The position numbers and the translations under genes were made by a program. DNA of 64,000 nucleotides from Brucella pseudogrignonensis (lineage in GTDB: Bacteria; Pseudomonadota; Alphaproteobacteria; Rhizobiales; Rhizobiaceae): positions 1-64,000 of the forward strand of contig NZ_NNRM01000044.1 in assembly GCF_002252525.1 (NCBI RefSeq), given 5' to 3'. The notes under the pieces were generated by a model. It saw only the letters and a program-made list of their open reading frames with translations, made no database searches and was not told where the DNA came from. Positions 18,664 through 27,655 of this stretch are shown in pieces. Within the stretch, counting starts at the first letter, position 1; each line of letters begins with the position of its first letter.

Positions 18664-19019
18664 GGGGTCAAGATACTGAGAGCGTCAACTGGGTCATCGG
18701 CCGTTTGCAGGACCTTGCAGACCAGGTTTGAGCGAACGCGAATGCATCCGCGAGGAGCAGCGTGATAATGAAAGCCGGGATTTTCAGCGACCCGTGCGAC
18801 GTCAGCCATCAAGTCGGGCGCGGTGCTTGCGAGAAGAGGCCGCCAGGCGAAAGGAACGGAGGCGACATTCTGAGCGTCACGCAATTGGCCCAATCAATGT
18901 TTATCGAACAAAGCAGGTTTTGACGGAATGTATCCCCCTCCAACAGGTTGCCAAACGGCACTAATTGCTTCAAGTAGTTTGCTCAAGCGATGCTGAAGCA
19001 CCAATAGCGAGACAAAAGT

Positions 19020-21107
19020 TTGCGTACTGGTTTTATCTTTATCTTTCTCTTTCTGGCGGTTGTTTCTCCGGTAAAAGCACTCGAGACGAGCAGCGCACCT
19101 GTTCTCAAACCCACGCAGCAACAGGCCGAAGCCGCGCAATTGACGGCGGAGTTTCTTCAGCGGTTCCATTACAAGCCTGTCAAGCTCGACGATGTTTTGT
19201 CTGCCCGCATCATGGACCGCTTCATTGATGCCCTCGACCCTGACCGCCTGATTTTCTTGCAGGCTGATGTCGAGAGTTTCAAAACGCGCAGCAAAGAGAT
19301 TGACGACGGTATCAAGAACCAGGATTTGAGCATTCCGTTCGCGATCTATAATATTTATGGCGAGCGCATTGATGAGCGGATGACATTTGCGCGTCAATTG
19401 CTCAATGAGAAATTCGATTTCAGTTCGAACGAGTCCTATTCGATCGCGCGCTACAAGAAGCCCTGGCCGGCCTCGACTGCGGAGCGTGACGCGTTGTGGC
19501 GCAAGCGGATCAAGAACGACTGGCTGCGGCTCAAGCTGGCCGGAAAAGAGGATGCCGCCATTCGCGACACTCTGACGAAACGCTATGAAAACACGCTGGC
19601 ACGGGCCAACAAGTCGAAGGCCGATGATGTCTTCCAATTGTTCATGGCCGCTTACACGACATCGGTCGACCCCCATACCGATTATTTTGGCGCCAATGCG
19701 TCGGCGGAGTTCGACATATCGATGAAACTATCTCTGGTGGGCATTGGTGCGGTGCTGCAGGAGCGGGATGAATTCACCACGATCCGGGAACTGACAGCGG
19801 GCGGCCCGGCACAATTGTCGGGAAAACTGTTGGTGGGCGATCGCATTGTCGGCGTTGGCCAGGGCAAGGACGGCGCGATCAAGGAAGTCGTCGGCATGCG
19901 CCTGGATGAAGTTGTGCAACTGATCCGCGGCGACAAGGATTCGGTGGTGCGTCTTGAAATACTGCCTGCCGATGCCGGTCCGGATGGTCAGCATCGGATT
20001 ATCAGTCTGGTGCGTGACAAGATCAGCCTCGACAAGCAGGCGGCACAGAAATCGGTGTTTACGCTGCAACAGGGCGAGAAGACCCGGAAGATAGGTATTA
20101 TCAAACTTCCGGCCTTTTACGAGGATATTGAAGCCCGGCGCAAAGGCGACAAGAATTACCGCAGTGCAAGTCGCGATGTTGCGCGATTGCTTGGCGAACT
20201 CAAGCAGGAAAAGGTGGACGGGGTGCTGCTCGACCTGCGCAACAATGGTGGCGGTTCGTTAAGCGAAGCGATCGACCTTACCGGTCTTTTTGTCGGCAAG
20301 GGGCCGGTGGTTCAGCAGCGCAATGCCAAGGGTGAGATCCAGGTGGAAAGCGACAAGCTTCAGTCGCCTGCCTGGACGGGACCGCTTGGTGTCCTCATCA
20401 ATCGTGGATCAGCCTCGGCTTCGGAGATCTTTGCTGCCGCGATTCAGGATTATGACCGCGGTGTGATCATCGGAGAGCCGAGCTTCGGCAAGGGCACCGT
20501 GCAGACTGTGGTTAATCTCGATGAAGTCGCCCAAAGTCCGACACCAAAATTTGGCGAGTTGAAGTTCACCATCGCTCAATTCTTCCGCGTCAATGGCGGA
20601 ACCACGCAATTGCGCGGTGTCACCCCCGATATCCGCTTGCCGGGGCTGTTCAATCTGAAGACTGTTGGCGAGGAAAGTTTCGATAACGCCCTGCCATGGA
20701 CGGAAATCAAAGCGACAAAATACCGGAAATTTGGTGCCGCAAAGGCGCTGCTACCGCAATTGCAGCAACGCCACGACGAGCGGGTGAAGGCCAATCCGGC
20801 GTTTCAGCGTTTCGTGGAGGACGTCGACGCGCTGGCCAAACAGCGCGACAAGGCAACCATATCGCTCAATGAGAAGGAGCGGCGCGCAGAAATCGAGGCT
20901 GCGTCCAAGCGGGCGCGGGCCGAGGGTGAAAATGGCGATGAAGCCAGCGTTGATGATGGTCTGCAGGCCAATGAACGCAGTCTAAGCGACGATCTCGCGC
21001 GAGAAAAAGCCCGTCAATCGGCCAAGGACACCTTGCAGGACGAGGCAGCATCGATCGTGATCGATCTGGCCGATCTGCAGAACGGCCGTCCGCAAACCGG
21101 AAAGTAA
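19020..21107 (+). CDS. prc: Carboxy-terminal processing periplasmic protease (Prc/Tsp)
   Basis: A 695-residue S41 protease of the long Tsp type. It has a signal peptide (residues 1-20), an N-terminal helical region, a PDZ domain (about residues 235-320, including VGIGAVLQERDEFTTIRELT), the protease domain and a DUF3340-like C-terminal tail. The catalytic serine lies in GSASASEIFAAA (about Ser466) and the lysine in GEPSFGKGTVQ (about Lys491), with the family's 25-residue spacing. It degrades periplasmic proteins with apolar C-termini and trims lipoproteins and murein enzymes. The start is TTG with a poor ribosome site, so the start is less sure than the protein. Confidence 0.92.
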   Translation: MRTGFIFIFLFLAVVSPVKALETSSAPVLKPTQQQAEAAQLTAEFLQRFHYKPVKLDDVLSARIMDRFIDALDPDRLIFLQADVESFKTRSKEIDDGIKNQDLSIPFAIYNIYGERIDERMTFARQLLNEKFDFSSNESYSIARYKKPWPASTAERDALWRKRIKNDWLRLKLAGKEDAAIRDTLTKRYENTLARANKSKADDVFQLFMAAYTTSVDPHTDYFGANASAEFDISMKLSLVGIGAVLQERDEFTTIRELTAGGPAQLSGKLLVGDRIVGVGQGKDGAIKEVVGMRLDEVVQLIRGDKDSVVRLEILPADAGPDGQHRIISLVRDKISLDKQAAQKSVFTLQQGEKTRKIGIIKLPAFYEDIEARRKGDKNYRSASRDVARLLGELKQEKVDGVLLDLRNNGGGSLSEAIDLTGLFVGKGPVVQQRNAKGEIQVESDKLQSPAWTGPLGVLINRGSASASEIFAAAIQDYDRGVIIGEPSFGKGTVQTVVNLDEVAQSPTPKFGELKFTIAQFFRVNGGTTQLRGVTPDIRLPGLFNLKTVGEESFDNALPWTEIKATKYRKFGAAKALLPQLQQRHDERVKANPAFQRFVEDVDALAKQRDKATISLNEKERRAEIEAASKRARAEGENGDEASVDDGLQANERSLSDDLAREKARQSAKDTLQDEAASIVIDLADLQNGRPQTGK

Positions 21108-21377
21108 ACCTGCGCGACCCGATCAGCGCAGGTGTTCCTCGGCCTTGATCAACGAGACAGAGACCGGCGCTGAATGCCCTTTTTGCGAAACGAGGGTGCG
21201 GCGCGGCAGCCGCGCCCACACAATCCGAGTTGGATCCGAAGCAAGGAGGGCTCGGGCTTTCGCGTTGATTGCGGTCGAGAGACGGCTGTCTCGGTCAAAA
21301 TCGCGCGCTGATGGAGCGGTGATTGAGCAGGAGGGCAAGGCAAGGGACCCGACATCCGCCGCCACATGCGGCGGCGG

Positions 21378-22367
21378 CTAGCCAATCACCGAAAGACGCT
21401 CGCGGTATTTGTCGACAATGACGGCAAGGATGATGACAAATCCGGTAATCATCTGCCGCATGAAATCGCTAAGGCCGAGCAGGACCAGACCATTGGCCAG
21501 CACCCCGATAATGACAGCTCCCAGCAAGGTTCCCAGGATCGATCCGCGGCCGCCAGTCAGGCTGACACCGCCGATAATGACCGCGGCAATGGCATTTAGT
21601 TCGAAGCCGATGCCAATGATTGGGCTCGCCACATTCAGACGAGCCATATAGATGATAGCACCGATACCAACCGCTGCGCCGGCAATGGTGAAGGCAGCGA
21701 TCTTGTACCAGAATACCGGATGACCAGCGAGCCGCACGGCCTCTTCATTGTTGCCGATACCATAAAGCAGCCGGCCGAACACGGTGCGGTTAAGCACGAA
21801 CCAGCCCAGTGCCACCATGGCCAGCGCCACCAGAAAGGCCAATGGGATTCCCAAAAGCGTCTGGGAGCCGAAGGCATTGAAAGCCGGTGGAAACGAGTAG
21901 ATGGCGCGCGCGTCGGTGACCTGAAGGGCCGCGCCACGGGCAATATTGAGCATCCCAAGCGTAACAATGAATGATGGCAGCCCCCAATAGGCACTAATGA
22001 AGCCGTTAAGGAAGCCACAGGCGATACCAATGCCGACCGAAGCCAGCGTTGCGAGCGCGACCGCTTCACCGACGCCGAGCCCGGGAATATTCATCACCGT
22101 CCCGCCCACAACCGCGCAGAGTGCGAGCAGCGAGCCGACCGATAGATCAATGCCCCCAATCAGAATGACAAAGGTCATTCCGATTGCCAGAATGAGATTG
22201 ATGGTGACCTGGGTCAGAATATTGGTGATGTTGTTGAAGGACAGAAAATGCTGGGTCGTCAGTGAGAAGACGACGATCAGCAAAAGCAGCGCCAGCGCAA
22301 TACCAGAGTCGCGCAACAGATTTGCAAGGCGGATCGAGGAGGCGCGCTTCGGTGCAACATTAACCAT
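21378..22367 (-). CDS. Sugar/nucleoside ABC transporter permease (RbsC-like)
   Basis: A 329-residue inner-membrane permease of the BPD_transp_2 (RbsC) family with about ten hydrophobic segments. Typical features are the early LILAIGMTFVILIGGIDLSV, GTVMNIPGLG and the late NAIAAVIIGGVSLTGGRGS. It overlaps the ATPase gene by 8 bases and is the last gene of the binding protein-ATPase-permease unit. A GC-rich hairpin (about 21354-21375) follows the stop without a T-tract. The 270 bp between this gene and prc carry no convincing gene. Confidence 0.92.
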   Translation of the reverse strand: MVNVAPKRASSIRLANLLRDSGIALALLLLIVVFSLTTQHFLSFNNITNILTQVTINLILAIGMTFVILIGGIDLSVGSLLALCAVVGGTVMNIPGLGVGEAVALATLASVGIGIACGFLNGFISAYWGLPSFIVTLGMLNIARGAALQVTDARAIYSFPPAFNAFGSQTLLGIPLAFLVALAMVALGWFVLNRTVFGRLLYGIGNNEEAVRLAGHPVFWYKIAAFTIAGAAVGIGAIIYMARLNVASPIIGIGFELNAIAAVIIGGVSLTGGRGSILGTLLGAVIIGVLANGLVLLGLSDFMRQMITGFVIILAVIVDKYRERLSVIG

Positions 22368-23934
22368 GGTCTGCCATTCCTTTTGCTAAGGCGGTCGGCT
22401 GGGATTTGATTGTCTGATAGGCAAGACTGAGGATACGCTCTTCGGAAAACGCGTCACGCTGCAATTCACCAGTGATGCGGTGACTGGCCATGACCAGGAT
22501 GCGGTCCGAAAGTGCCATCAGTTCGGGCAATTCGCTTGAAACCACCAACAGCCCCCGCCCGGCGGCGGCAAAGGAGCGCAACAACGCATAGATCTCGGCC
22601 TTGGCACCCACATCGACACCGCGGGTCGGCTCATCGAGCAGCAGCACAGAGGGTGAGCGGGCGAGCCATTTGGCAAGAACCACCTTTTGCTGGTTGCCAC
22701 CCGACAGGGTCGCAACAGGATCATTGAGTGATCCAAATTTCAGCCTTAATTCGGACGCCTTCTGTTCAGCCAGTCTGTGTTCACGCTGACGATTCAACAG
22801 TCCCAGGGTCGACACATCCTGCATGTCGGCCAGACTGATATTGGCTGCGATGGGCATTTCGAGGATCAGGCCCTCATCCTTGCGGTCTTCAGTCACAAAG
22901 GCAAGGCCTGCCTTGATGGCCTTTGCCGGCGAATGGAGGCTGCATTGGATGCCTTCGATGCGGACCTGCCCGGAAATCGCCTTGTCCAATCCGAAGATGG
23001 TGCGCAGCAATTCGGTACGGCCGGCGCCGATCAGCCCGCCGATACCGAGGATTTCGCCCTTGTGAAGGGTCAGACTGACCCCATCTTCATGCGGGGAGCG
23101 ACTATGTCTGAGCCGGTCGACCTGCAGCAGGATATCCGGGGTGGCCACGCTGGCAACCTTGGCAAGCATTGGATCGATGAGATTGCGTCCGACCATGCCC
23201 TGGATGAGGTCATCGCTCGTGGTTTCAGCGATGGCTCGGGTAAAAACGGTCTTGCCATTGCGCATGACCGTGACGGTCTGGCAATGCGCGAAGATTTCAT
23301 CGAGATGATGCGACACAAAGACGATGGCCACACCCTGTTGCCTGAGCCGATCAACCAGCTCGAACAGGCGGCGGGCTTCGTGGGCGGTCAGGGTTGCGGT
23401 GGGTTCGTCAAGGATCAGAATACGGCTGTCGCTCATCAGGGCACGGGCAATTTCGACAAGCTGGCGATGCGCGATACCCAGGCGTTCGACCGGCAGGGTG
23501 ACGGCGATGTCCTTTAGGCCGATGGCATCAAGCGCGTGCCGGGCCTGTCGATGCAGGGCGGCGCGATCGAGAAGTCCGAAGGCATTTCGCGGCAGCTTCT
23601 CAAAACAGATATTCTCAGCAACCGACATGGACGGAAGCTGGCTGAATTCCTGATGGACGACCTGGACGCCCGAATTCTTGGAGTCTCTTGGCGATGCCGG
23701 ATCATAGGGCTGTTGGCAAAGCACCATCTCTCCGGCGTCGCGTTTGATAATGCCGCTCATGATCTTGATCAGGGTTGACTTGCCGGCACCGTTCTCACCG
23801 ACCAGACCGTGCACTTCGCCGGACCGCAGGTTGAGATCGACCCCGTCGAGAGCGATGACGCCACCAAATCTCTTTTTGATACCGGCCAGCGACAGGATCG
23901 GGGCTGCTTGCGCAACCTCAGGCAGTTCGGCCAT
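22360..23934 (-). CDS. Sugar/nucleoside ABC transporter ATPase (RbsA-like, duplicated)
   Basis: A 524-residue protein with two ABC cassettes, as in RbsA. The first has a complete Walker A (GENGAGKST) and ILILDEPTATLT; its signature is the usual variant (LGIAHRQLVEIARAL). The second has a degenerate P-loop (GLIGAGRTELLR) but an intact signature LSGGNQQKVVLAKWL and LLLDEPTRGVDVG. This asymmetry is normal for the family. The ATG at 23934 follows GGAGA and is preferred over a start 13 codons upstream. The leader contains a hairpin and five short tandem repeats (23947-24030). Confidence 0.93.
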   Translation of the reverse strand: MAELPEVAQAAPILSLAGIKKRFGGVIALDGVDLNLRSGEVHGLVGENGAGKSTLIKIMSGIIKRDAGEMVLCQQPYDPASPRDSKNSGVQVVHQEFSQLPSMSVAENICFEKLPRNAFGLLDRAALHRQARHALDAIGLKDIAVTLPVERLGIAHRQLVEIARALMSDSRILILDEPTATLTAHEARRLFELVDRLRQQGVAIVFVSHHLDEIFAHCQTVTVMRNGKTVFTRAIAETTSDDLIQGMVGRNLIDPMLAKVASVATPDILLQVDRLRHSRSPHEDGVSLTLHKGEILGIGGLIGAGRTELLRTIFGLDKAISGQVRIEGIQCSLHSPAKAIKAGLAFVTEDRKDEGLILEMPIAANISLADMQDVSTLGLLNRQREHRLAEQKASELRLKFGSLNDPVATLSGGNQQKVVLAKWLARSPSVLLLDEPTRGVDVGAKAEIYALLRSFAAAGRGLLVVSSELPELMALSDRILVMASHRITGELQRDAFSEERILSLAYQTIKSQPTALAKGMADHG

Positions 23935-23946
23935 GAATATTCTCCG

Positions 23947-24000
23947 CTGCAAGGGGCTGCAAGGGGGCTGCAAAGGGTCTGCAAGGGGTCTGCAAGGGGG
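23947..24000 (-). repeat. Five tandem 10-11 bp repeats in the intercistronic leader
   Basis: On the plus strand five units of CTGCAAGGGG (with an extra G or T and one A variant) follow directly from 23947 to 24000. On the transcribed minus strand this is CCCCTTGCAG repeated just before the ribosome site of the ATPase gene. The units resemble one arm of the adjacent hairpin, so they probably arose by duplication of that arm and could offer alternative pairing partners. Confidence 0.7.
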
Positions 24001-24030
24001 TGGCTTTGTTGCAAAGCCACCCCCTTGCAG
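23990..24030 (-). repeat. 19-bp perfect inverted repeat after the binding-protein gene
   Basis: The arms 23990-24008 and 24012-24030 are perfect complements around a 3-base loop, three bases beyond the stop of the binding-protein gene on the minus strand. Without a T-tract it is more likely a 3' stabiliser or attenuator that raises binding-protein output relative to ATPase and permease than a full terminator. Confidence 0.75.
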
Positions 24031-24033
24031 CGA

Positions 24034-24969
24034 TTATTTCAGCTTGTCAGCCGTGATCAGCTCAAGATCCGTTTTGACCCAGCCGGTCAATGGCGCACTA
24101 CCGGCCACCACTTCAAGCGCCTTGTCGATGCCCATCGCTGCCATTTGCGATCCGAACTGGTCGACGGTGGCAAGCACTTTGCCCGCCTTGATTTCCGGCT
24201 GGATGGCCGGCAGATTATCAAAGCCGACCACCTTGATATCGTTGCGCTTTGCAGCGTCGAGTGCCTTGACCACGCCAAGCGCCATCGAGTCGTTGGCGGC
24301 CATCACACCCTTTATATCGGGATGGGCCGTCAGCATGTTGGTGAATACCGAATTGGCTTCCTCGGTTTCCCAATGCGCAGTGCGGGAATCAAGCGTTTCG
24401 AGCCCGCCCGCCTTGACCGCATCGTCAAAGCCGAGCTTACGCTGCACCGCGTTGTCGGCGCCCGGATTGCCTTCCAGGATAACCACCTTGCCACCCTTGC
24501 CGATCGCCTTTGCCAGTTCATCACCTGACATCTTGGCGCCCGCACGATTGTCCGGCCCGACAAAGGCCAGTTCGAGTCCTGCATCCTTCTTTGCCTGAGC
24601 GTCCAGCTCGACATCGATATTGACCACCACGACACCGGCGTCAACCGCCCGCTTGAGTGGTGGCACCAGCGCCCGTGAATCGGCTGGCGCAATAACGATT
24701 GCGTTGACATTCTGGGTGATGAAATTTTCGACCGCATTGATCTGTGCTTCAATATCGGTTTCTGACTGCATGCCGACGGCCTTCAGCTCATAGGTGCCTT
24801 TTTCCTTGTTATGGGCCTGTGCACCTTCGAGCATGTTCTTGAAGAATTCGTTGGCGAGTGACTTCATCACCAGCCCGACAACCGGCTTATCGGCGGCAAA
24901 GGCCGCGATAGGTGTCCCAATCAGACCGCATGCAACCGTGGCTGCGGCAAGCAAAGTGTTAAAGCGCAT
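24034..24969 (-). CDS. Sugar/nucleoside ABC transporter substrate-binding protein (RbsB-like)
   Basis: A 311-residue periplasmic protein of the Peripl_BP_4 family with a signal peptide (residues 1-26, ending AAFAA). The family pattern is clear: VGLVMKSLANEFFKNMLEGA, then NVNAIVIAPADSRALVP, KVVILEGNPGADNA, VMAANDSMALGV and KVVGFDNLPA. The ATG at 24969 has GGGGAGG 5 bases upstream and is preferred over a longer frame. It is the first gene of the importer unit and diverges from a secreted nucleoside hydrolase, which suggests the ligand is ribose, a nucleoside or a related sugar. That is inference from context. Confidence 0.92.
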   Translation of the reverse strand: MRFNTLLAAATVACGLIGTPIAAFAADKPVVGLVMKSLANEFFKNMLEGAQAHNKEKGTYELKAVGMQSETDIEAQINAVENFITQNVNAIVIAPADSRALVPPLKRAVDAGVVVVNIDVELDAQAKKDAGLELAFVGPDNRAGAKMSGDELAKAIGKGGKVVILEGNPGADNAVQRKLGFDDAVKAGGLETLDSRTAHWETEEANSVFTNMLTAHPDIKGVMAANDSMALGVVKALDAAKRNDIKVVGFDNLPAIQPEIKAGKVLATVDQFGSQMAAMGIDKALEVVAGSAPLTGWVKTDLELITADKLK

Positions 24970-25154
24970 GATAACCTCCCCGGTACATCGCAGCGATGGT
25001 CGCAACCAATCCGGCGATGCGATTGTCGATTGACGATTGTATATCTTGCCCGCCGCACTGGTCTGGCACGGCACGCTCTCCTGCCCTGTGACCGCAGTTT
25101 GTAACACGGCGGCCATGGCGCCAATCAAAAACAGAAGGGCGAGAGCGAGTCAAT

Positions 25155-25168
25155 ATGAAACGGTTCAT
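25155..25168. promoter_or_regulatory. Operator copy 1 for the LacI regulator
   Basis: ATGAAACGGTTCAT is a near-palindrome of the LacI/GalR type (ATGAA..C-G..TTCAT around a central CG). The reverse complement of exactly this sequence occurs at 25302-25315, on the other side of the divergent promoter region. The only LacI-family gene in the window lies just downstream (26529). This copy is on the side of the importer genes. Confidence 0.7.
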
Positions 25169-25301
25169 TCCCCTGCGCGGCCTTCCCGTAACTTTTTGCC
25201 TCCAATATTGCAGTTATCGCCGTTCTGTGATCATCTTTCCCTGTCCTCGCTGGAAAACACAGCGGGGGAAGGCTGAAAAGTCAAATTGTTATATTTTTCG
25301 A

Positions 25302-25315
25302 ATGAACCGTTTCAT
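25302..25315. promoter_or_regulatory. Operator copy 2 for the LacI regulator
   Basis: ATGAACCGTTTCAT is the exact reverse complement of the copy at 25155. The centres are 147 bp apart, 14 turns of B-DNA at 10.5 bp per turn, which would place both sites on the same face and favour looping by a LacI-type dimer pair. It lies 64 bp before the nucleoside hydrolase start, next to an AT-rich TATATTTT stretch that may be a promoter. Confidence 0.7.
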
Positions 25316-25378
25316 TTCGCCATTATCACATTTTTCTGGCAGAGGCGGTTTTCGCAGGAGGAACAGGAGGGGTTACCA

Positions 25379-26470
25379 ATGAAGCGACTATTCGCAGTTT
25401 TGTGTCTGGTTACTGGCGTGGCTTTTACCGGCCTTGCGCAGGCGGAGAGCCAGAAAATGATCATCGACACCGATTTCAGCACAATCGGCGATGATGGCCA
25501 GGTCTTGATCATGGCCGCACAGCTCGACAGGCAGGGCACGCTGGATCTGCTGGGTGTCACGGTGGTGACCGGCAATAACTGGCTGCGCCAGGAAGTTGCC
25601 GATGCATTAAAGGCGGTCGAGCGACTGGGGATTGAAGACAAGGTCGGCGTCTATGCCGGTGCCAATCTGCCTTTGGTTCACGACCCCCGCAGTTTCGAGA
25701 ATGAACGTGCCCTGTTCGGGTTTGGCGAGAGTTACAAGACAGCATTTCATCGTCCTGAACCGGCCGACAGTGATGTGATCGCACCACCGGACGGTTTTGC
25801 AAACAAAGCCAGGCTTCAGCAACAGGATGCTGTCGATTTCATCGTCAGTACGGTCAAAGCCAACCCGCATGAGGTTACATTGCTGGTGATTGGTCCGGCC
25901 ACCAATATTGCATTGGCGATCCGCAAGAGCCCGGAAATCGTTCCGCTGATCAAGCGTATCGTCTACATGGCAGGGGCGGTCGACGTCAAAGGCAATACAA
26001 CGCCGGCGGCTGAGATGAATGTCTGGGTTGATCCCGAGGCTGCGCGCATTGTCATGCGTTCCGCCATCCCACAAGCCGTCATTCCGCTCGATGTTACCAA
26101 TATCACGCAGCTTGACCGGGCCACCTTTGAAAAAGTGAGCAAAGGCGACGGCGCGATCGCGAAGCTTTTTGCCGACAGCTGGATGGCTGAAAGCTTCGCC
26201 AAGGACAAAAATGCCAAGGCGAGTGTCTTCGATACGCTGGCGCTCGCTTATGCGATCGACGAAAGCTTTGCGACCAGGGTCGATGATCTTTACATGGATG
26301 TCGACATCGCCTTCGGCCCCGGTTATGGCCGCACGCTGGGCTATTGGCAGGCGCAGCCAACCGCGTTATTGCAAAAGATGAAAGTGATCAAGGAATTCGA
26401 TAGCAAGCGTTTTTTCGATCTTTATGTTGATCTGATGCAGCGGCCGGTGCCGATCCAGTTCGACAAATGA
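25379..26470 (+). CDS. Secreted nucleoside hydrolase (IUNH family)
   Basis: A 363-residue protein with a signal peptide (residues 1-22, ending GLAQA), so it acts in the periplasm. The Asp cluster IIDTDFSTIGDDGQ matches the calcium/ribose site of inosine-uridine hydrolases, and VIGPATNIALAI and AEMNVWVDPEAA are also family motifs. The C-terminal HDP-type motif is FDTLALAYAID, so the metal-binding Asp is kept but the usual His is Phe, which may change base preference. It cleaves nucleosides to base and ribose. The ATG at 25379 follows AGGAGGGG. It diverges from the importer and precedes the LacI gene. Confidence 0.87.
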   Translation: MKRLFAVLCLVTGVAFTGLAQAESQKMIIDTDFSTIGDDGQVLIMAAQLDRQGTLDLLGVTVVTGNNWLRQEVADALKAVERLGIEDKVGVYAGANLPLVHDPRSFENERALFGFGESYKTAFHRPEPADSDVIAPPDGFANKARLQQQDAVDFIVSTVKANPHEVTLLVIGPATNIALAIRKSPEIVPLIKRIVYMAGAVDVKGNTTPAAEMNVWVDPEAARIVMRSAIPQAVIPLDVTNITQLDRATFEKVSKGDGAIAKLFADSWMAESFAKDKNAKASVFDTLALAYAIDESFATRVDDLYMDVDIAFGPGYGRTLGYWQAQPTALLQKMKVIKEFDSKRFFDLYVDLMQRPVPIQFDK

Positions 26471-26528
26471 CAATGGTGAATGCCTTTCGCAACAGCGCGG
26501 AGGGCATTCGCAGCGGCGGGGCATAGGC

Positions 26529-27518
26529 ATGGTGACAATCAGGGACGTGGCAAGGCGGGCGGGCGTTTCGGTGGGAACGGTTTCACGGGTGCTCAGCGAC
26601 AATGCTGCGGTGACGCAGAGCTTGCGTGCCGCGGTGGAACAGGCGGTCGCAGAGCTCGGCTATCGTCCCAACAGTCTGGCGCGTGGCTTGCGCCGCCACA
26701 GGACCAACATGATTGCCCTGGTTCTCCCCGACATTACCAATCCCTATTTCTCGGAGTTGGCACAACGCATCGAAGCTGCAGCTCATAGCTACAATCATCT
26801 GGTGGTCCTTGCGGATACCCACGGGGACCTGGCCCGCGAAGAGCAGCAGATACTCGGCTTGCGAGCACATCTGCCTGCCGGGTTTCTGGTGGTCCCGGTC
26901 GACAGTCAGTCGCGGCCTTCCCTCACCGGCTCGGTCCGCACGATTGCGCTTGACCGCCCTTATGGCAACCATCCTTTTGTTGCGGTGGATCATTATGCGG
27001 GTGGCGAACTTGCGGCTCGTCACCTGCTGGCGCTCGGGCACCGCCGGATCAGCTATATCGCCGGGCCGTCAGGGCTGACGATTTCTGCACGGCGGCGCGA
27101 GGGATTTCTGGATTGTTGCCAGCGGGCGATCCAGGCGCAGGAAGTTGCAATGGCGATGCCTGAAATTCTCGAGGCGGGGTTCGACTATCATGCGGGTGAA
27201 GCTCTGGCGGCGCGTCTGTTCATGCGCAAGCATGACGAATTGCCGACCGCCATTGCTACCGCCAGTGACCAGCAGGCGATCGGCATCATGCGCGGTGCCT
27301 CCGATTATGGCCTGTCGATCCCGCGTGATCTGTCGATCATCGGTTTTGATGACATTCCCCTGGCGGGTCTGACAACGCCGCGTCTGACCACCATTGTGCA
27401 ACCGGTCAGAGAGATTGCCGAGACGGCTGTTGCAGCATTGTTGAACCCGGAAATGCCGCAGGACACAGTTCTGCTTTCCCCGACGATCAAATTGCGCGAA
27501 ACCACGATCAGGCTGTGA
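26529..27518 (+). CDS. LacI-family transcriptional regulator
   Basis: A 329-residue repressor with the LacI helix-turn-helix at the N-terminus (TIRDVARRAGVSVGTVSRVL, then the hinge NSLARGLRR), and a periplasmic-binding-protein-like sensor domain from residue 60. It lies 58 bp after the nucleoside hydrolase gene in the same direction and is probably co-transcribed. The two identical operators in the divergent region upstream are the obvious targets, so it probably controls both the hydrolase and the importer, and itself. The inducer is expected to be ribose or a nucleoside derivative. Confidence 0.92.
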   Translation: MVTIRDVARRAGVSVGTVSRVLSDNAAVTQSLRAAVEQAVAELGYRPNSLARGLRRHRTNMIALVLPDITNPYFSELAQRIEAAAHSYNHLVVLADTHGDLAREEQQILGLRAHLPAGFLVVPVDSQSRPSLTGSVRTIALDRPYGNHPFVAVDHYAGGELAARHLLALGHRRISYIAGPSGLTISARRREGFLDCCQRAIQAQEVAMAMPEILEAGFDYHAGEALAARLFMRKHDELPTAIATASDQQAIGIMRGASDYGLSIPRDLSIIGFDDIPLAGLTTPRLTTIVQPVREIAETAVAALLNPEMPQDTVLLSPTIKLRETTIRL

Positions 27519-27609
27519 TCGCTGGCTGTTGCAGCGCTTTGAAAGCGTCATCAACAGCCTGCGGCTATATGGAAGGCTGCCGGCTGGGTTTCGCGGCGAG
27601 CCATGGCGC

Positions 27610-27637
27610 GACCTGGCCCATTCAAGCCGGCCAGGTC
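27610..27637. terminator. Hairpin between convergent genes
   Basis: GACCTGGCC (27610-27618) and GGCCAGGTC (27629-27637) are perfect complements between the end of the LacI gene and the end of the converging ABC ATPase gene. There is no T-tract on either side, so this may be a bidirectional transcript-end hairpin rather than a classic terminator. Confidence 0.45.
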
Positions 27638-27655
27638 ACGCAGGCCCGGTCGAGA

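Noticed and set aside
18486-18964. Short frames in the gap between the small PepSY-like protein and prc
   Set aside because: None has a ribosome site or domain, and a strong terminator at 18628-18663 lies inside one of them.
21123-21381. Two overlapping short frames (one on each strand) after prc
   Set aside because: Both are arginine- and alanine-rich, overlap each other and have no motif or convincing start, so the 270-bp gap was left without a gene.
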